Source of the DNA: Tissierellia bacterium
GTDB lineage: Bacteria; Bacillota; Clostridia; Tissierellales; Tissierellaceae
Length of the DNA stretch: 21,420 bases
NCBI GenBank assembly: GCA_012521625.1
Contig: JAAYLY010000062.1
Span: forward strand, 1-21,420
Direction: 5' to 3'
Numbering within the stretch: position 1 is the first letter of the stretch; every line of letters starts with the position of its first letter. The position numbers and the translations under genes were made by a program. Below the pieces are notes generated by a model. The model was not told where the DNA came from and ran no database searches. It saw only the letters and a list, made by a program, of their open reading frames with translations. Below, in pieces: positions 14,163-21,420 of the stretch.

Positions 14163-15608
14163 CTACAAATCCTTAGCCCTATTCCAAAGTTCATCCATTT
14201 CTTGTAAATCCATGCTTTCTAATTTTTTACCCATTTTTTCTGCTTCTAATTCCATCAATTCTATCCTTTTTATAAATTTATTATTGGTTTTATTTAAAGC
14301 AACTTCCGGATTTACCTTCAGGAATCTACTTAAATTTACAACCGCAAACAATAGATCTCCAATCTCTTCTTCTATTTTCATATCATCAGACTTTTTCATA
14401 GCTTCCAATACCTCTTCATATTCCTCTTTTATCTTATCTAGAGGTCCTTGGATATCTTCCCAATCGAAACCTATATCTGCAGCTCTGTCTTGAAGCTTAC
14501 TTGCTTTTAATAGGGCTGGTAGCTTAGGTAAATCTTTTAATTTCTCTGTAAGGTTCTTATATCCACGCTTTCTATCCTTTAACATATTCCAATTATATAC
14601 CACATCACTGGAATTATCTACATTTTTTTCTAAAAATATGTGGGGATGTCTATAAATTAATTTGTTTACCAGCGCGGAAGTGATATCAATTATATTAAAA
14701 TAGCCTTCTTCATCAGCCATTTGACTGTGAAAAACCACCTGAAGGAGTAGGTCACCTAATTCTTCCATAAGGCTGTCGTAATCTTCATTATCTATGGCAT
14801 CTACCACCTCGTAAGCTTCCTCTATAACCGACTGCCTTATGGACTCGTGAGTCTGCTCTAAATCCCATGGGCAGCCATTTTCACCTCTTAATATCTTCAT
14901 TATACCTATTACGTCCTTAAAATCAAATATTTTTCTATCTTTTTCTTCTAATTTTGGTACATAAAGACTTGTTAGGTGGCCTACATTTTCCATTCTATCT
15001 AATTCATATATAGGAATATTATATACCTCTTCCTGGCTGTCTATTCCTGCACTATTAATAATCCAAACCTTATATTCATCCCCGTATATTTCAGATAGGG
15101 CAATTTTAACCTCATTGATTATCCGCTGGTTATATACCTGGGTTATGATAATATCAGTATGGATGTCTAAGGAAAGCTGGTCCAAATCACTTCCGTCTAT
15201 TATTTTAAGCCCATTTATAGGGTCTCTACCTAAACTCTCTATAATAGGCTCTATGAAGCTCATACCCGATATTACTTCCAGATCTAAATCCTTACTTAAG
15301 AGGATTTCCACCGTTTTTTCAGCTAAGAGGGGATTACCTGGTACGTAATAGTTTATTTCATCCTCCCATTCTGCTGCCTTTATTAATTCCTCTACTATCC
15401 TTTCATAAACCTTATCTAGATTTTCCTCTCTCTCATATATATAGTCAAAGGATTCATATGGTATATTATGTTGTCTGAAGTACTCCACAGTAGGATGTTC
15501 TTCAGTCCTTAAGAAATTTTTCTTGCCGCTTTTTATCCTTTCTGCAGCCCCTAATGTTAACTTATCTATACTACCTGGTCCTAAACCTATTATATATATT
15601 TTACCCAT
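14163..15608 (-). CDS. mazG: MazG nucleotide pyrophosphohydrolase with methylase-like domain (YabN type)
   Basis: This protein of 481 residues joins an N-terminal tetrapyrrole-methylase-like domain (IIGLGPGSIDKLTLGA near the start, VPGNPLLAEKT around 90) to two MazG units. The first MazG unit carries GCPWD (245-249), EEAYE (263-267) and EELGD (282-286), the metal-binding acidic residues that hydrolyse (d)NTPs to monophosphate and pyrophosphate; the second has EEYEE and EEIGD. Such proteins clean up unusual nucleotides and, in related organisms, influence stringent-response alarmones; the function of the methylase-like part is unknown. The start is ATG 15608, 6 nt after AAGGAG; GTG 15609-15611 immediately before is too close to it. 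It begins 17 nt after the flippase stop, so the two are probably co-transcribed. Confidence 0.93.
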   Translation of the reverse strand: MGKIYIIGLGPGSIDKLTLGAAERIKSGKKNFLRTEEHPTVEYFRQHNIPYESFDYIYEREENLDKVYERIVEELIKAAEWEDEINYYVPGNPLLAEKTVEILLSKDLDLEVISGMSFIEPIIESLGRDPINGLKIIDGSDLDQLSLDIHTDIIITQVYNQRIINEVKIALSEIYGDEYKVWIINSAGIDSQEEVYNIPIYELDRMENVGHLTSLYVPKLEEKDRKIFDFKDVIGIMKILRGENGCPWDLEQTHESIRQSVIEEAYEVVDAIDNEDYDSLMEELGDLLLQVVFHSQMADEEGYFNIIDITSALVNKLIYRHPHIFLEKNVDNSSDVVYNWNMLKDRKRGYKNLTEKLKDLPKLPALLKASKLQDRAADIGFDWEDIQGPLDKIKEEYEEVLEAMKKSDDMKIEEEIGDLLFAVVNLSRFLKVNPEVALNKTNNKFIKRIELMELEAEKMGKKLESMDLQEMDELWNRAKDL

Positions 15609-15625
15609 CACAAACTCCTTCTTTT

Positions 15626-17236
15626 CTATTTGAATATACGGTATTTTTCTAATCTCTTAGCTACCCTATCTCCCTTGGGTAATAGCATTAGATCCTCATT
15701 TGTTATAGTACCCGTTATTATCAATAATATAACATATATTATTACCCCAACCATTATGGATACTAGGGTTGCAAGTTTTGAACCTATTATATTTATTATA
15801 GCTAGATAGCTAAGCTTAACTACAAGAGCCATTAAGGCTGCTGAAATAAATGGTTTTATGAAAATATCCTTAAAGTTAAAGCTCATCCTAGTTAGTATAC
15901 GTAGGCTTATTAAATCAAGGATACAAGCCACTGCATAGGCTGAAACAGTTCCTATGGCAGCCCCCTTGACATTTAGGCTAGGTACTACTAACAAGATATA
16001 GGTAATAATTACCTTGAAGATGGCACCAATAAATAGGTTTATAACTGGTATTAAAGGTTTACCTAAACCCTGCAACATGGATGTTAATGCCTGCACTAGG
16101 GTTAAGAAAATTACTCCAAAGGATAGGTATTGTAGAATTTCCCCTATGCTGCTGATGGTCTCTTGGGTATTGCTGAAGTATAGTAACTCAATGATTGGTC
16201 TTGCTAAAACGAATAAGCCAAAGGCACAGGGTAGTCCAATCAATAGGGTAATTCTAATCCCCGAATTTACTATACCTTCTATTTCAGCCTTCTGCTTCCT
16301 GGCCCTTGCATTGGATATGGCCGGTACTAAACTCATGGCTATGGATACTGAAAAAACCTGGGGTAAATTTATTAGGGTTTGGGCATAACCCTTTAATTGG
16401 CCGTATAATTCATTGGCTATTTCCTCAGTGTAATTAATTAGTTGAAGCCTTTTAATAACCATACTGGCGTCGATGGCATCTAAAATAGGAGTAATAGCTG
16501 ACCCTATAGTGATTGGGATGGCTATCATTAACAAATCCTTGACGATGGCACTAACCCTATATTCCTCCTTAATTGGGGAGGACTGGATTTCTTCATTTAT
16601 TCTTTTCTTATTAGTTAAAAATACTATGTAGATGGCAATAGTTCCAGCTATGGCCCCTATGGAACCTCCAAAGGAAGCCCCCCCCGCTGCAATGGGAATT
16701 CCGTAATCCAAAAGTAGTAGGGTTATACCTAAGCCCATTAACACCCTAAAAAACTGCTCTGCTATTTGGGACAGGGCAGTGGGCACCATATTCTGCCTTC
16801 CTTGAAAAAAGCCCCTAAAAGCTGACATTATTGGTACGAAGAATAAGGCAGGTACCAAGGCTATTAAGGCATAATAGGCATTTGGATTGCCTAGTGAGTT
16901 AACTATATCCCTTGCATTTATTAAGACAAAGAGGGATGTAAGTATCCCTGCCATAAATAGGCCTGTTAAGGCTACTTTAAAGACCTTATAGGCGTTCCTA
17001 TAATCACCTATGGCGGACTTCTCCGAAACTAATTTGGCTATGGCCACTGGTACTCCTGAAGTGGATATGGTCAACATAAGAACGTAAAAGGGATAGGCCG
17101 TCTGATAGTAACCCATACCTTCTGGCTTAATTATATTACCCAGTGGTATCCTGTAGATAGCTCCTAGGATTTTAACAATAACCCCTGCAATTCCTAAAAT
17201 GGCAGCACCTTTTATAAAGCTATTTCCCTTGCTCAT
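15626..17236 (-). CDS. SpoVB/YabM-type lipid flippase (MOP superfamily)
   Basis: This 536-residue polytopic membrane protein has about 14 hydrophobic segments and belongs to the polysaccharide-transport branch of the MOP exporter superfamily, with SpoVB, YabM and MurJ relatives. Members move undecaprenyl-linked lipids such as lipid II or polysaccharide precursors across the membrane. Visible family features include the N-terminal IKGAAILGIAGVIVKILGAIYRIPLG, then GYYQTAYPFYVLM, STSGVPVAIAKLVSE and the GFFQGRQNMVPTA loop near residue 140. In B. subtilis yabM is at this position, between spoVT and yabN; the paralogue SpoVB is needed for cortex synthesis, so either is possible. Start ATG follows GAGGTGA by about 5 nt. 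The upstream 17237-17465 is AT-rich with no gene and only weak promoter-like pairs. Confidence 0.9.
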   Translation of the reverse strand: MSKGNSFIKGAAILGIAGVIVKILGAIYRIPLGNIIKPEGMGYYQTAYPFYVLMLTISTSGVPVAIAKLVSEKSAIGDYRNAYKVFKVALTGLFMAGILTSLFVLINARDIVNSLGNPNAYYALIALVPALFFVPIMSAFRGFFQGRQNMVPTALSQIAEQFFRVLMGLGITLLLLDYGIPIAAGGASFGGSIGAIAGTIAIYIVFLTNKKRINEEIQSSPIKEEYRVSAIVKDLLMIAIPITIGSAITPILDAIDASMVIKRLQLINYTEEIANELYGQLKGYAQTLINLPQVFSVSIAMSLVPAISNARARKQKAEIEGIVNSGIRITLLIGLPCAFGLFVLARPIIELLYFSNTQETISSIGEILQYLSFGVIFLTLVQALTSMLQGLGKPLIPVINLFIGAIFKVIITYILLVVPSLNVKGAAIGTVSAYAVACILDLISLRILTRMSFNFKDIFIKPFISAALMALVVKLSYLAIINIIGSKLATLVSIMVGVIIYVILLIITGTITNEDLMLLPKGDRVAKRLEKYRIFK

Positions 17237-17451
17237 TTCTTCACCTCAAATCGGATTCTCATTATCAATCTCTATTAATAATCATAATCTATATATTAAT
17301 TCCTGTAATATCTCCAATATCTTGATTTTATCCTATCCTAGAAATCACATAATATAATATATCACAAGTATATAGGACAATAAAGAAGGAATTTGGAATT
17401 CTTTACAATAATAGCCCTTTCTGTGAAATTACTGTCTTTTTAATAATATCT

Positions 17452-17487
17452 TATATAAAAAATAAAATACCTACGCATGTAGGTATT
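17452..17487 (-). terminator. Rho-independent terminator of spoVT
   Basis: A perfect 9-bp stem AATACCTAC/GTAGGTATT (17466-17474 with 17479-17487) with a 4-nt loop is followed on the minus strand by TTATTTTTTATAT. It overlaps the spoVT stop codon. Confidence 0.9.
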
Positions 17488-18037
17488 AATTTTCCATCTG
17501 TTTCGATAAAAATTTTGAAGCCGTTTCTAAGAGCATTACTTCCATATCCCCCATGTGGCTATTGGCTTCCTTGGATAACAAGATAACGGAACCAATTGGA
17601 TCGCCCTGCATCACAATAGGTGATATTACCATGGATACATAGTCTTCCACATTATCATCCTCATAATATATCTTGATGGGCCTATTTTCATCATCCGTTA
17701 CATAAGTAGTCCTATTTTCTATTATCCTCTCTAATTCAGGGCTAATCCGCTTCTCTAAATAATCCTTCTTAGAAGCTCCTGCAACGGCTATAATCATATC
17801 CCTATCAGAAATTATAGATATGTGACCTGTGTTTTCATATAAAGCTTCACAATACTCATTGGAAAAATCATTTAACTCACCAATAGGGGAATATTTTTTC
17901 AAAATTACCTGGCCTTCTCGATCGGTAAATATTTCTAAAGGATCTCCTTCTCTAATCCTTAGAGTTCTTCTAATTTCCTTAGGAATGACAACTCTGCCTA
18001 AATCATCTATTCTTCGAACGATACCTGTAGCCTTCAA
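17486..18037 (-). CDS. spoVT: Stage V sporulation transcription factor SpoVT
   Basis: SpoVT is a forespore DNA-binding regulator that tunes sigma-G-dependent genes and spore germination traits. The 183-residue product has the AbrB-type swapped-hairpin DNA-binding domain at residues 1-50 (TGIVRRIDDLGRVVIPKEIRRTLRIREGDPLEI) and a GAF-like C-terminal domain (about 58-183) that forms tetramers in the B. subtilis protein. The length matches the family (178 in B. subtilis). Start is TTG 18037, 7 nt after AAGGAGG. It is monocistronic, with a terminator at its end and a candidate sigma-G promoter upstream. It sits between mfd and yabM as in B. subtilis, separated from mfd by a foldase gene. Confidence 0.97.
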   Translation of the reverse strand: MKATGIVRRIDDLGRVVIPKEIRRTLRIREGDPLEIFTDREGQVILKKYSPIGELNDFSNEYCEALYENTGHISIISDRDMIIAVAGASKKDYLEKRISPELERIIENRTTYVTDDENRPIKIYYEDDNVEDYVSMVISPIVMQGDPIGSVILLSKEANSHMGDMEVMLLETASKFLSKQMEN

Positions 18038-18070
18038 AATAAATCCTCCTTACTATCAATCTAGTAAGAT

Positions 18071-18101
18071 TATTATTCAACTAACAGGTCATTTTTATGC
18101 A
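18071..18101 (-). promoter_or_regulatory. Candidate sigma-G promoter of spoVT
   Basis: TGCATA (18101-18096), an 18-nt spacer, then AATAATA (18077-18071) resembles the forespore sigma-F/G pattern of GnATA and CATAATA, with one base different in the -10. The leader would be about 27 nt. The motif is degenerate, so support comes mostly from known sigma-G control of spoVT. Confidence 0.35.
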
Positions 18102-18130
18102 TCATTGTCATTTATTGTTATTGAGTTTAT

Positions 18131-19063
18131 TTACTCTATCTCTATATATACCTTAATTTTCCCCTTATCCATCAATTCCTCTATATATCTAGTATAGGAC
18201 TGATCCTTTAGTTTTAAGATTATCTCATCCTTCAACTCTTCAAAAGTGTCCATTCTTTCATCCAAGCGGATAATATGATAACCTACTTCCGTCTTAACTA
18301 GGTCACTTATTTCCCCTTCCTCTAGCTCAAATACAGCCTTTTCAAATTCCTGTACTGCTGCAAACTTACCTCTAGAAAAATATCCTAGATCACCACCATT
18401 GATGGCAGATTGGCTATCCTTGGACTCCCTAATGGCCAGTTCTTCAAAGCTTTCCCCCTTTTCTAAGGCGTCCAGAACTTTTTGCCCTTCTTCCTCAGTA
18501 CTCAAGAGTATATGGCTAGCCCTTACTATTACCAAGTCATCCTTATACTGGTTAAAGTAATCTTCCGCTTCATCTTCACTTATCTCTATGCTGTCCTGAA
18601 ACTCCTTATTATGTTTACTAAATAGTATATCCTTTCTAGTGAAGTCCTCAAAGTATTCCATTGTCATACCATTGGACTGTAGGAATTCATTAAATTGCTC
18701 TTCCCCACCAATATTTTCAATTATCTCTTCAATCCTTTCATCCACTTCCTCTTGGCTAACGCTAATATTTTTTGTCTCTGCATCCTGCATTATCAGCTTT
18801 TCAACTATCAAGGTATTTAATACATTTTCCTTAATTTTAGACTCTAGGGTCCTACCATCGGAGCCCACTTCCGTTAAGGCATCCTCCCCTAGTTGCCTCT
18901 CATAGGATTGCCTGTAAAATTGAAATTCTGTATCAAACTCTTCCTCTGTTATCCCTTCATCATTTACCATGGCCACCAAGCCTTCTACATCTTTAGCACA
19001 AGCGCTTAAGGCTATGGATAGAAGTAGGGTAAATATTATGAGCATTTTATAAATTTTTCTCAA
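18131..19063 (-). CDS. Lipoprotein PpiC/parvulin-type prolyl isomerase (PrsA/SurA-like)
   Basis: This is a surface foldase of 310 residues that should help exported proteins fold by cis-trans isomerisation of prolyl bonds. The N-terminus is a lipoprotein signal: basic MRKIYK, a hydrophobic stretch, and the lipobox LSAC with Cys22 as the lipid anchor. A SurA-like helical segment (about 30-170) precedes a parvulin domain (about 178-275) with RASHILLST, GGDLGYFSRG and VGYHIIRLDER, the residues that line the active site, and a final helical tail. The start is TTG 19063, preceded by AAAGGATG at about 8 nt. It lies between a hairpin behind mfd and spoVT; the protein itself lacks a downstream terminator before spoVT. 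A 7-bp inverted repeat TAAGTAT/ATACTTA lies about 45 nt upstream. Confidence 0.92.
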   Translation of the reverse strand: MRKIYKMLIIFTLLLSIALSACAKDVEGLVAMVNDEGITEEEFDTEFQFYRQSYERQLGEDALTEVGSDGRTLESKIKENVLNTLIVEKLIMQDAETKNISVSQEEVDERIEEIIENIGGEEQFNEFLQSNGMTMEYFEDFTRKDILFSKHNKEFQDSIEISEDEAEDYFNQYKDDLVIVRASHILLSTEEEGQKVLDALEKGESFEELAIRESKDSQSAINGGDLGYFSRGKFAAVQEFEKAVFELEEGEISDLVKTEVGYHIIRLDERMDTFEELKDEIILKLKDQSYTRYIEELMDKGKIKVYIEIE

Positions 19064-19120
19064 TTATAACATCCTTTCTTATAGAAGCAGTTAAATGTAA
19101 GTATTTGTCCATACTTATTT

Positions 19121-19151
19121 AATATATACTCCTTATTAAAATATATACTCC
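19121..19151. repeat. 12-bp direct repeat downstream of mfd
   Basis: AATATATACTCC is present at 19121-19132 and again at 19140-19151, a period of 19 bp. The second copy overlaps one arm of the mfd hairpin, so the other arm could pair with either copy. Confidence 0.6.
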
Positions 19152-19170
19152 AACCTTGCGGATGGAGTAT
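19133..19170 (-). terminator. Probable terminator of mfd
   Basis: ATACTCCA and TGGAGTAT (19145-19152 with 19163-19170) pair over 8 bp, with an inner CC/GG and a GCAA loop. The following ATATTTTAATAA is a weak T-run, so termination is likely but not certain. Confidence 0.6.
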
Positions 19171-19196
19171 TACAGATAGATTCATTATAATTATAT

Positions 19197-21420
19197 CTAA
19201 TTTTTATTCATATTAAAACTATCAATTTTTTCTATTAAAGTTTTTAGCTCTCCCAGTAGGTCCTTCCTATACTTGTATTCTAAACAAGGATCGTTGGATA
19301 AGTTAAATACAAGATTTCTTCCATAGTCTTCCGATAGGTGATGGATAAGTTCTAAGGAAAGCTTATCGCTAGATGTCAATTCTAATTTCAACTTTTTATT
19401 AGTTTGAACTATGTTCTTAATGTGGTTCCTATTGGCCAAGGCCTTGATATAGGAAATAGTCATCAAATTATTAACCTCTTTTGGAACATCCCCAAATCTG
19501 TCTATAAGCTCATCTAACAACTCACTATAATCATCCAGCTTTTCTATGGCTGCAATCTTTTTATAGATTTCAATCTTCAACTCTTCATCCTCTATATATT
19601 TCTTAGGGATATATCCATCTACGCTTATATCAATAGTGGTTTCAAATCTTTCTTCCACCTTTTCACCCTTCAACTTGCTTATGGCTTCCCTCAAGAACTT
19701 AACATAAAGGTCGTAACCAATGGCCTCAATATGACCATGCTGTTCTGTACCCAAGAGGTTCCCTGCCCCTCTAATCTCCAAGTCTCTCATGGCGATTTTA
19801 AAACCTGATCCAAATTCAGTGAACTCCTTAATAGCCCTAAGCCTCTTTTCAGCCACTTCCGATAAGACCTTATCTTTCTCATAGGTAAAGTAGGCATAGG
19901 CTATCCTATTAGACCTACCCACCCTACCCCTAAGTTGATAAAGCTGGGATAATCCCATTTTATCCGCATCATAGATTATAATTGTATTTACATTGGGTAT
20001 ATCTAGGCCTGTCTCTATTATGGTAGTACAGACCAAAACATCATGATTCCTATTGTAAAAGTCCATCATAACATTTTCCAGCTGTCTTTCAGACATCTGG
20101 CCGTGAGCAACGGTAAACCTAGCCTCAGGCACTAAAGCCCTAAGTTTAGAAGCTACCTTATCTATGGTTTGAACTCTATTGTAGACGAAGTATACCTGGC
20201 CACCCCTGGATACCTCTTTTAGTATAGCATCCCTAATTAGCTGTTCATTAAATTCTACCACATAGGTTTGAATAGGATACCTTTCCTCCGGCGGCTCCTC
20301 TATTACCGACATATCCCTTATACCTACCATGGACATATGGAGGGTTCTGGGTATAGGGGTTGCTGATAGGGTTAAGACATCGATGTTTTCCCTTAGTTTC
20401 TTTAACTTCTCCTTATGTTTAACACCAAACCTCTGCTCCTCATCTATGATCAAGAGACCTAAATCCTTAAATTTTACGTCATTGGATAAGAGTCGATGGG
20501 TTCCAACTACTATATCCACCAGGCCATTTTTTATACCCTCAAGGGTTAATTTGATCTCTTTAGGAGTTTTAAACCTGCTTAACAAAGCTGGCTTAATGGG
20601 AAAGCCCCTAAACCTTTCCACTATAGTATTGTAATGCTGCTGAGCAAGAATGGTAGTAGGTACCAAGAAGGCTACCTGCTTTCCGTCCATCAGCGCCTTA
20701 AAGGCTGCCCTCAAAGCAACTTCAGTCTTACCAAAGCCTACATCACCACAAAGCAGCCTATCCATGGGCTTTGGCTTTTCCATATCTCTTTTAATCTCCT
20801 CGATTGACTTAAGCTGTCCCTCCGTCTCTTCATAGGGAAAGAGGTCTTCAAATTGCTTTTGCCAGGGAGTGTCCTTGCTAAAGGCATAGCCTTCCAACAT
20901 CTCCCTCTTTGCATATAGCTTTATTAAGTCCTCGGCCATATCCTCAACGGCCTTTTTAGCCCTCTTCTTAGTTCTCTGCCATTCTCCACTATTTAACTTG
21001 TTTATTTTAGGCTTAGCAGAATCTGGGCCAATATATTTTTGGATTAAATTCAACTGATCTACAGGGATGTATAACTTATCCTCTCCCCTGTAGCGTATAG
21101 TTAAATAATCCTTTTTAACCCCTTGAATATCTAATTGAACTATACCCTCATATTGACCTATTCCATGGTTTTCATGGACTATATAGGTGCCTACGGTCAA
21201 ATCAGCTAGGCTTATGGTTTCCTTGGGTTTCTTCTTAGTCCTAGTCTTCTTCTTTTGAGCTCCAAAGATTTCCCTATCGCTTATGACTAATAATTTAATA
21301 TTGCTATACTCAAAACCGCCCTGGACGCTACCTGTAGTTATAAATAGCTGACCTGACTTTATTTCCCCCTTCTTGCCCGGGCTAAATGTGCTATCAATTC
21401 CATATTCCAAAAGGGTCTCC
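19197..21420 (-). CDS. mfd: Transcription-repair coupling factor Mfd, 5' end outside the window
   Basis: Mfd pushes stalled RNA polymerase off DNA lesions with an ATP-driven translocase and recruits UvrA. The visible part is the last 741 residues; the full protein is about 1150, so the UvrB-homology N-terminus lies off the right edge. Counting from Leu-Glu at 21410 (TTG, internal), the CarD-like RNA-polymerase interaction domain is at about 68-125, followed by the RecG-type superfamily 2 translocase: Walker A GDVGFGKT (222-229), DEEQ (323-326), SATPIPRT (349-356), a TIIETGLDIPN block and QLRGRVGR. The C-terminal TRCF domain ends in the FNMNKN tail. The frame continues unbroken through 21420. 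A weak terminator follows. This is the conserved left neighbour of spoVT. Confidence 0.97.
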   Translation of the reverse strand, partial: ETLLEYGIDSTFSPGKKGEIKSGQLFITTGSVQGGFEYSNIKLLVISDREIFGAQKKKTRTKKKPKETISLADLTVGTYIVHENHGIGQYEGIVQLDIQGVKKDYLTIRYRGEDKLYIPVDQLNLIQKYIGPDSAKPKINKLNSGEWQRTKKRAKKAVEDMAEDLIKLYAKREMLEGYAFSKDTPWQKQFEDLFPYEETEGQLKSIEEIKRDMEKPKPMDRLLCGDVGFGKTEVALRAAFKALMDGKQVAFLVPTTILAQQHYNTIVERFRGFPIKPALLSRFKTPKEIKLTLEGIKNGLVDIVVGTHRLLSNDVKFKDLGLLIIDEEQRFGVKHKEKLKKLRENIDVLTLSATPIPRTLHMSMVGIRDMSVIEEPPEERYPIQTYVVEFNEQLIRDAILKEVSRGGQVYFVYNRVQTIDKVASKLRALVPEARFTVAHGQMSERQLENVMMDFYNRNHDVLVCTTIIETGLDIPNVNTIIIYDADKMGLSQLYQLRGRVGRSNRIAYAYFTYEKDKVLSEVAEKRLRAIKEFTEFGSGFKIAMRDLEIRGAGNLLGTEQHGHIEAIGYDLYVKFLREAISKLKGEKVEERFETTIDISVDGYIPKKYIEDEELKIEIYKKIAAIEKLDDYSELLDELIDRFGDVPKEVNNLMTISYIKALANRNHIKNIVQTNKKLKLELTSSDKLSLELIHHLSEDYGRNLVFNLSNDPCLEYKYRKDLLGELKTLIEKIDSFNMNKN

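Noticed and set aside
17237..17465. AT-rich palindromic-looking stretches upstream of the flippase gene
   Set aside because: They are imperfect and expected in this base composition; no gene, clear promoter or conserved motif could be supported.

Overview
This 21.4-kb window is a low-GC chromosomal segment from an anaerobic, endospore-forming Firmicute. It is most likely a member of the Clostridia/Tissierellia. The evidence is gene order, AT-rich intergenic DNA, AGGAGG-type ribosome binding sites and SpoIIE, SpoVT, YabP and YabQ homologues; genus was not determined. Every convincing gene lies on the minus strand, so transcription runs from right to left. No RNA genes, insertion sequences, phage genes, CRISPR arrays or plasmid functions were seen. 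The order is the Bacillus subtilis mfd-to-coaX block with clostridial changes: a PpiC-type foldase between mfd and spoVT, an HU gene between mazG/yabN and rqcP/yabO, no yabS/yabT between spoIIE and tilS, and a P1-family hydrolase plus an ECF transporter S component before coaX.

Right part, 21420 to 13210: the 3' two thirds of mfd (repair-coupling translocase), a lipoprotein prolyl isomerase, spoVT, a SpoVB/YabM-type lipid flippase, a MazG nucleotide pyrophosphatase fused to a methylase-like domain, HU, and the ribosome-quality-control factor RqcP.

Middle, 13209 to 9014: yabP, yabQ and a DivIC/FtsB-type division gene form a tight cluster. An S1-domain gene (yabR) follows with its own promoter, then spoIIE. 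The spoIIE upstream region carries a -35/-10 pair with the unusual 21-nt spacing known from Spo0A-controlled promoters, plus a repeated TACTTTAAC element.

Left part, 8923 to 1: tilS and hpt (1 nt apart), ftsH with a good sigma-A promoter, a P1-family N-terminal-nucleophile hydrolase, an ECF S component with a structured leader and 10 nt from coaX (probably a pantothenate uptake and phosphorylation unit), dusB, and an unrecognised gene running off the left edge. The last gene's Shine-Dalgarno sequence is buried in a hairpin and it lacks a normal start codon at the expected distance.

Functionally this is a housekeeping and sporulation neighbourhood (transcription-coupled repair, envelope and division, spore development, tRNA maturation, purine salvage, membrane proteolysis, CoA synthesis). 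I do not see a clearly new multi-gene system. The most interesting items are regulatory: the ECF-coaX leader, the dusB-downstream hairpin and odd start, the spoIIE upstream repeats, and the HU terminator abutting rqcP. Promoters and hairpins were matched by eye and not scored by software.
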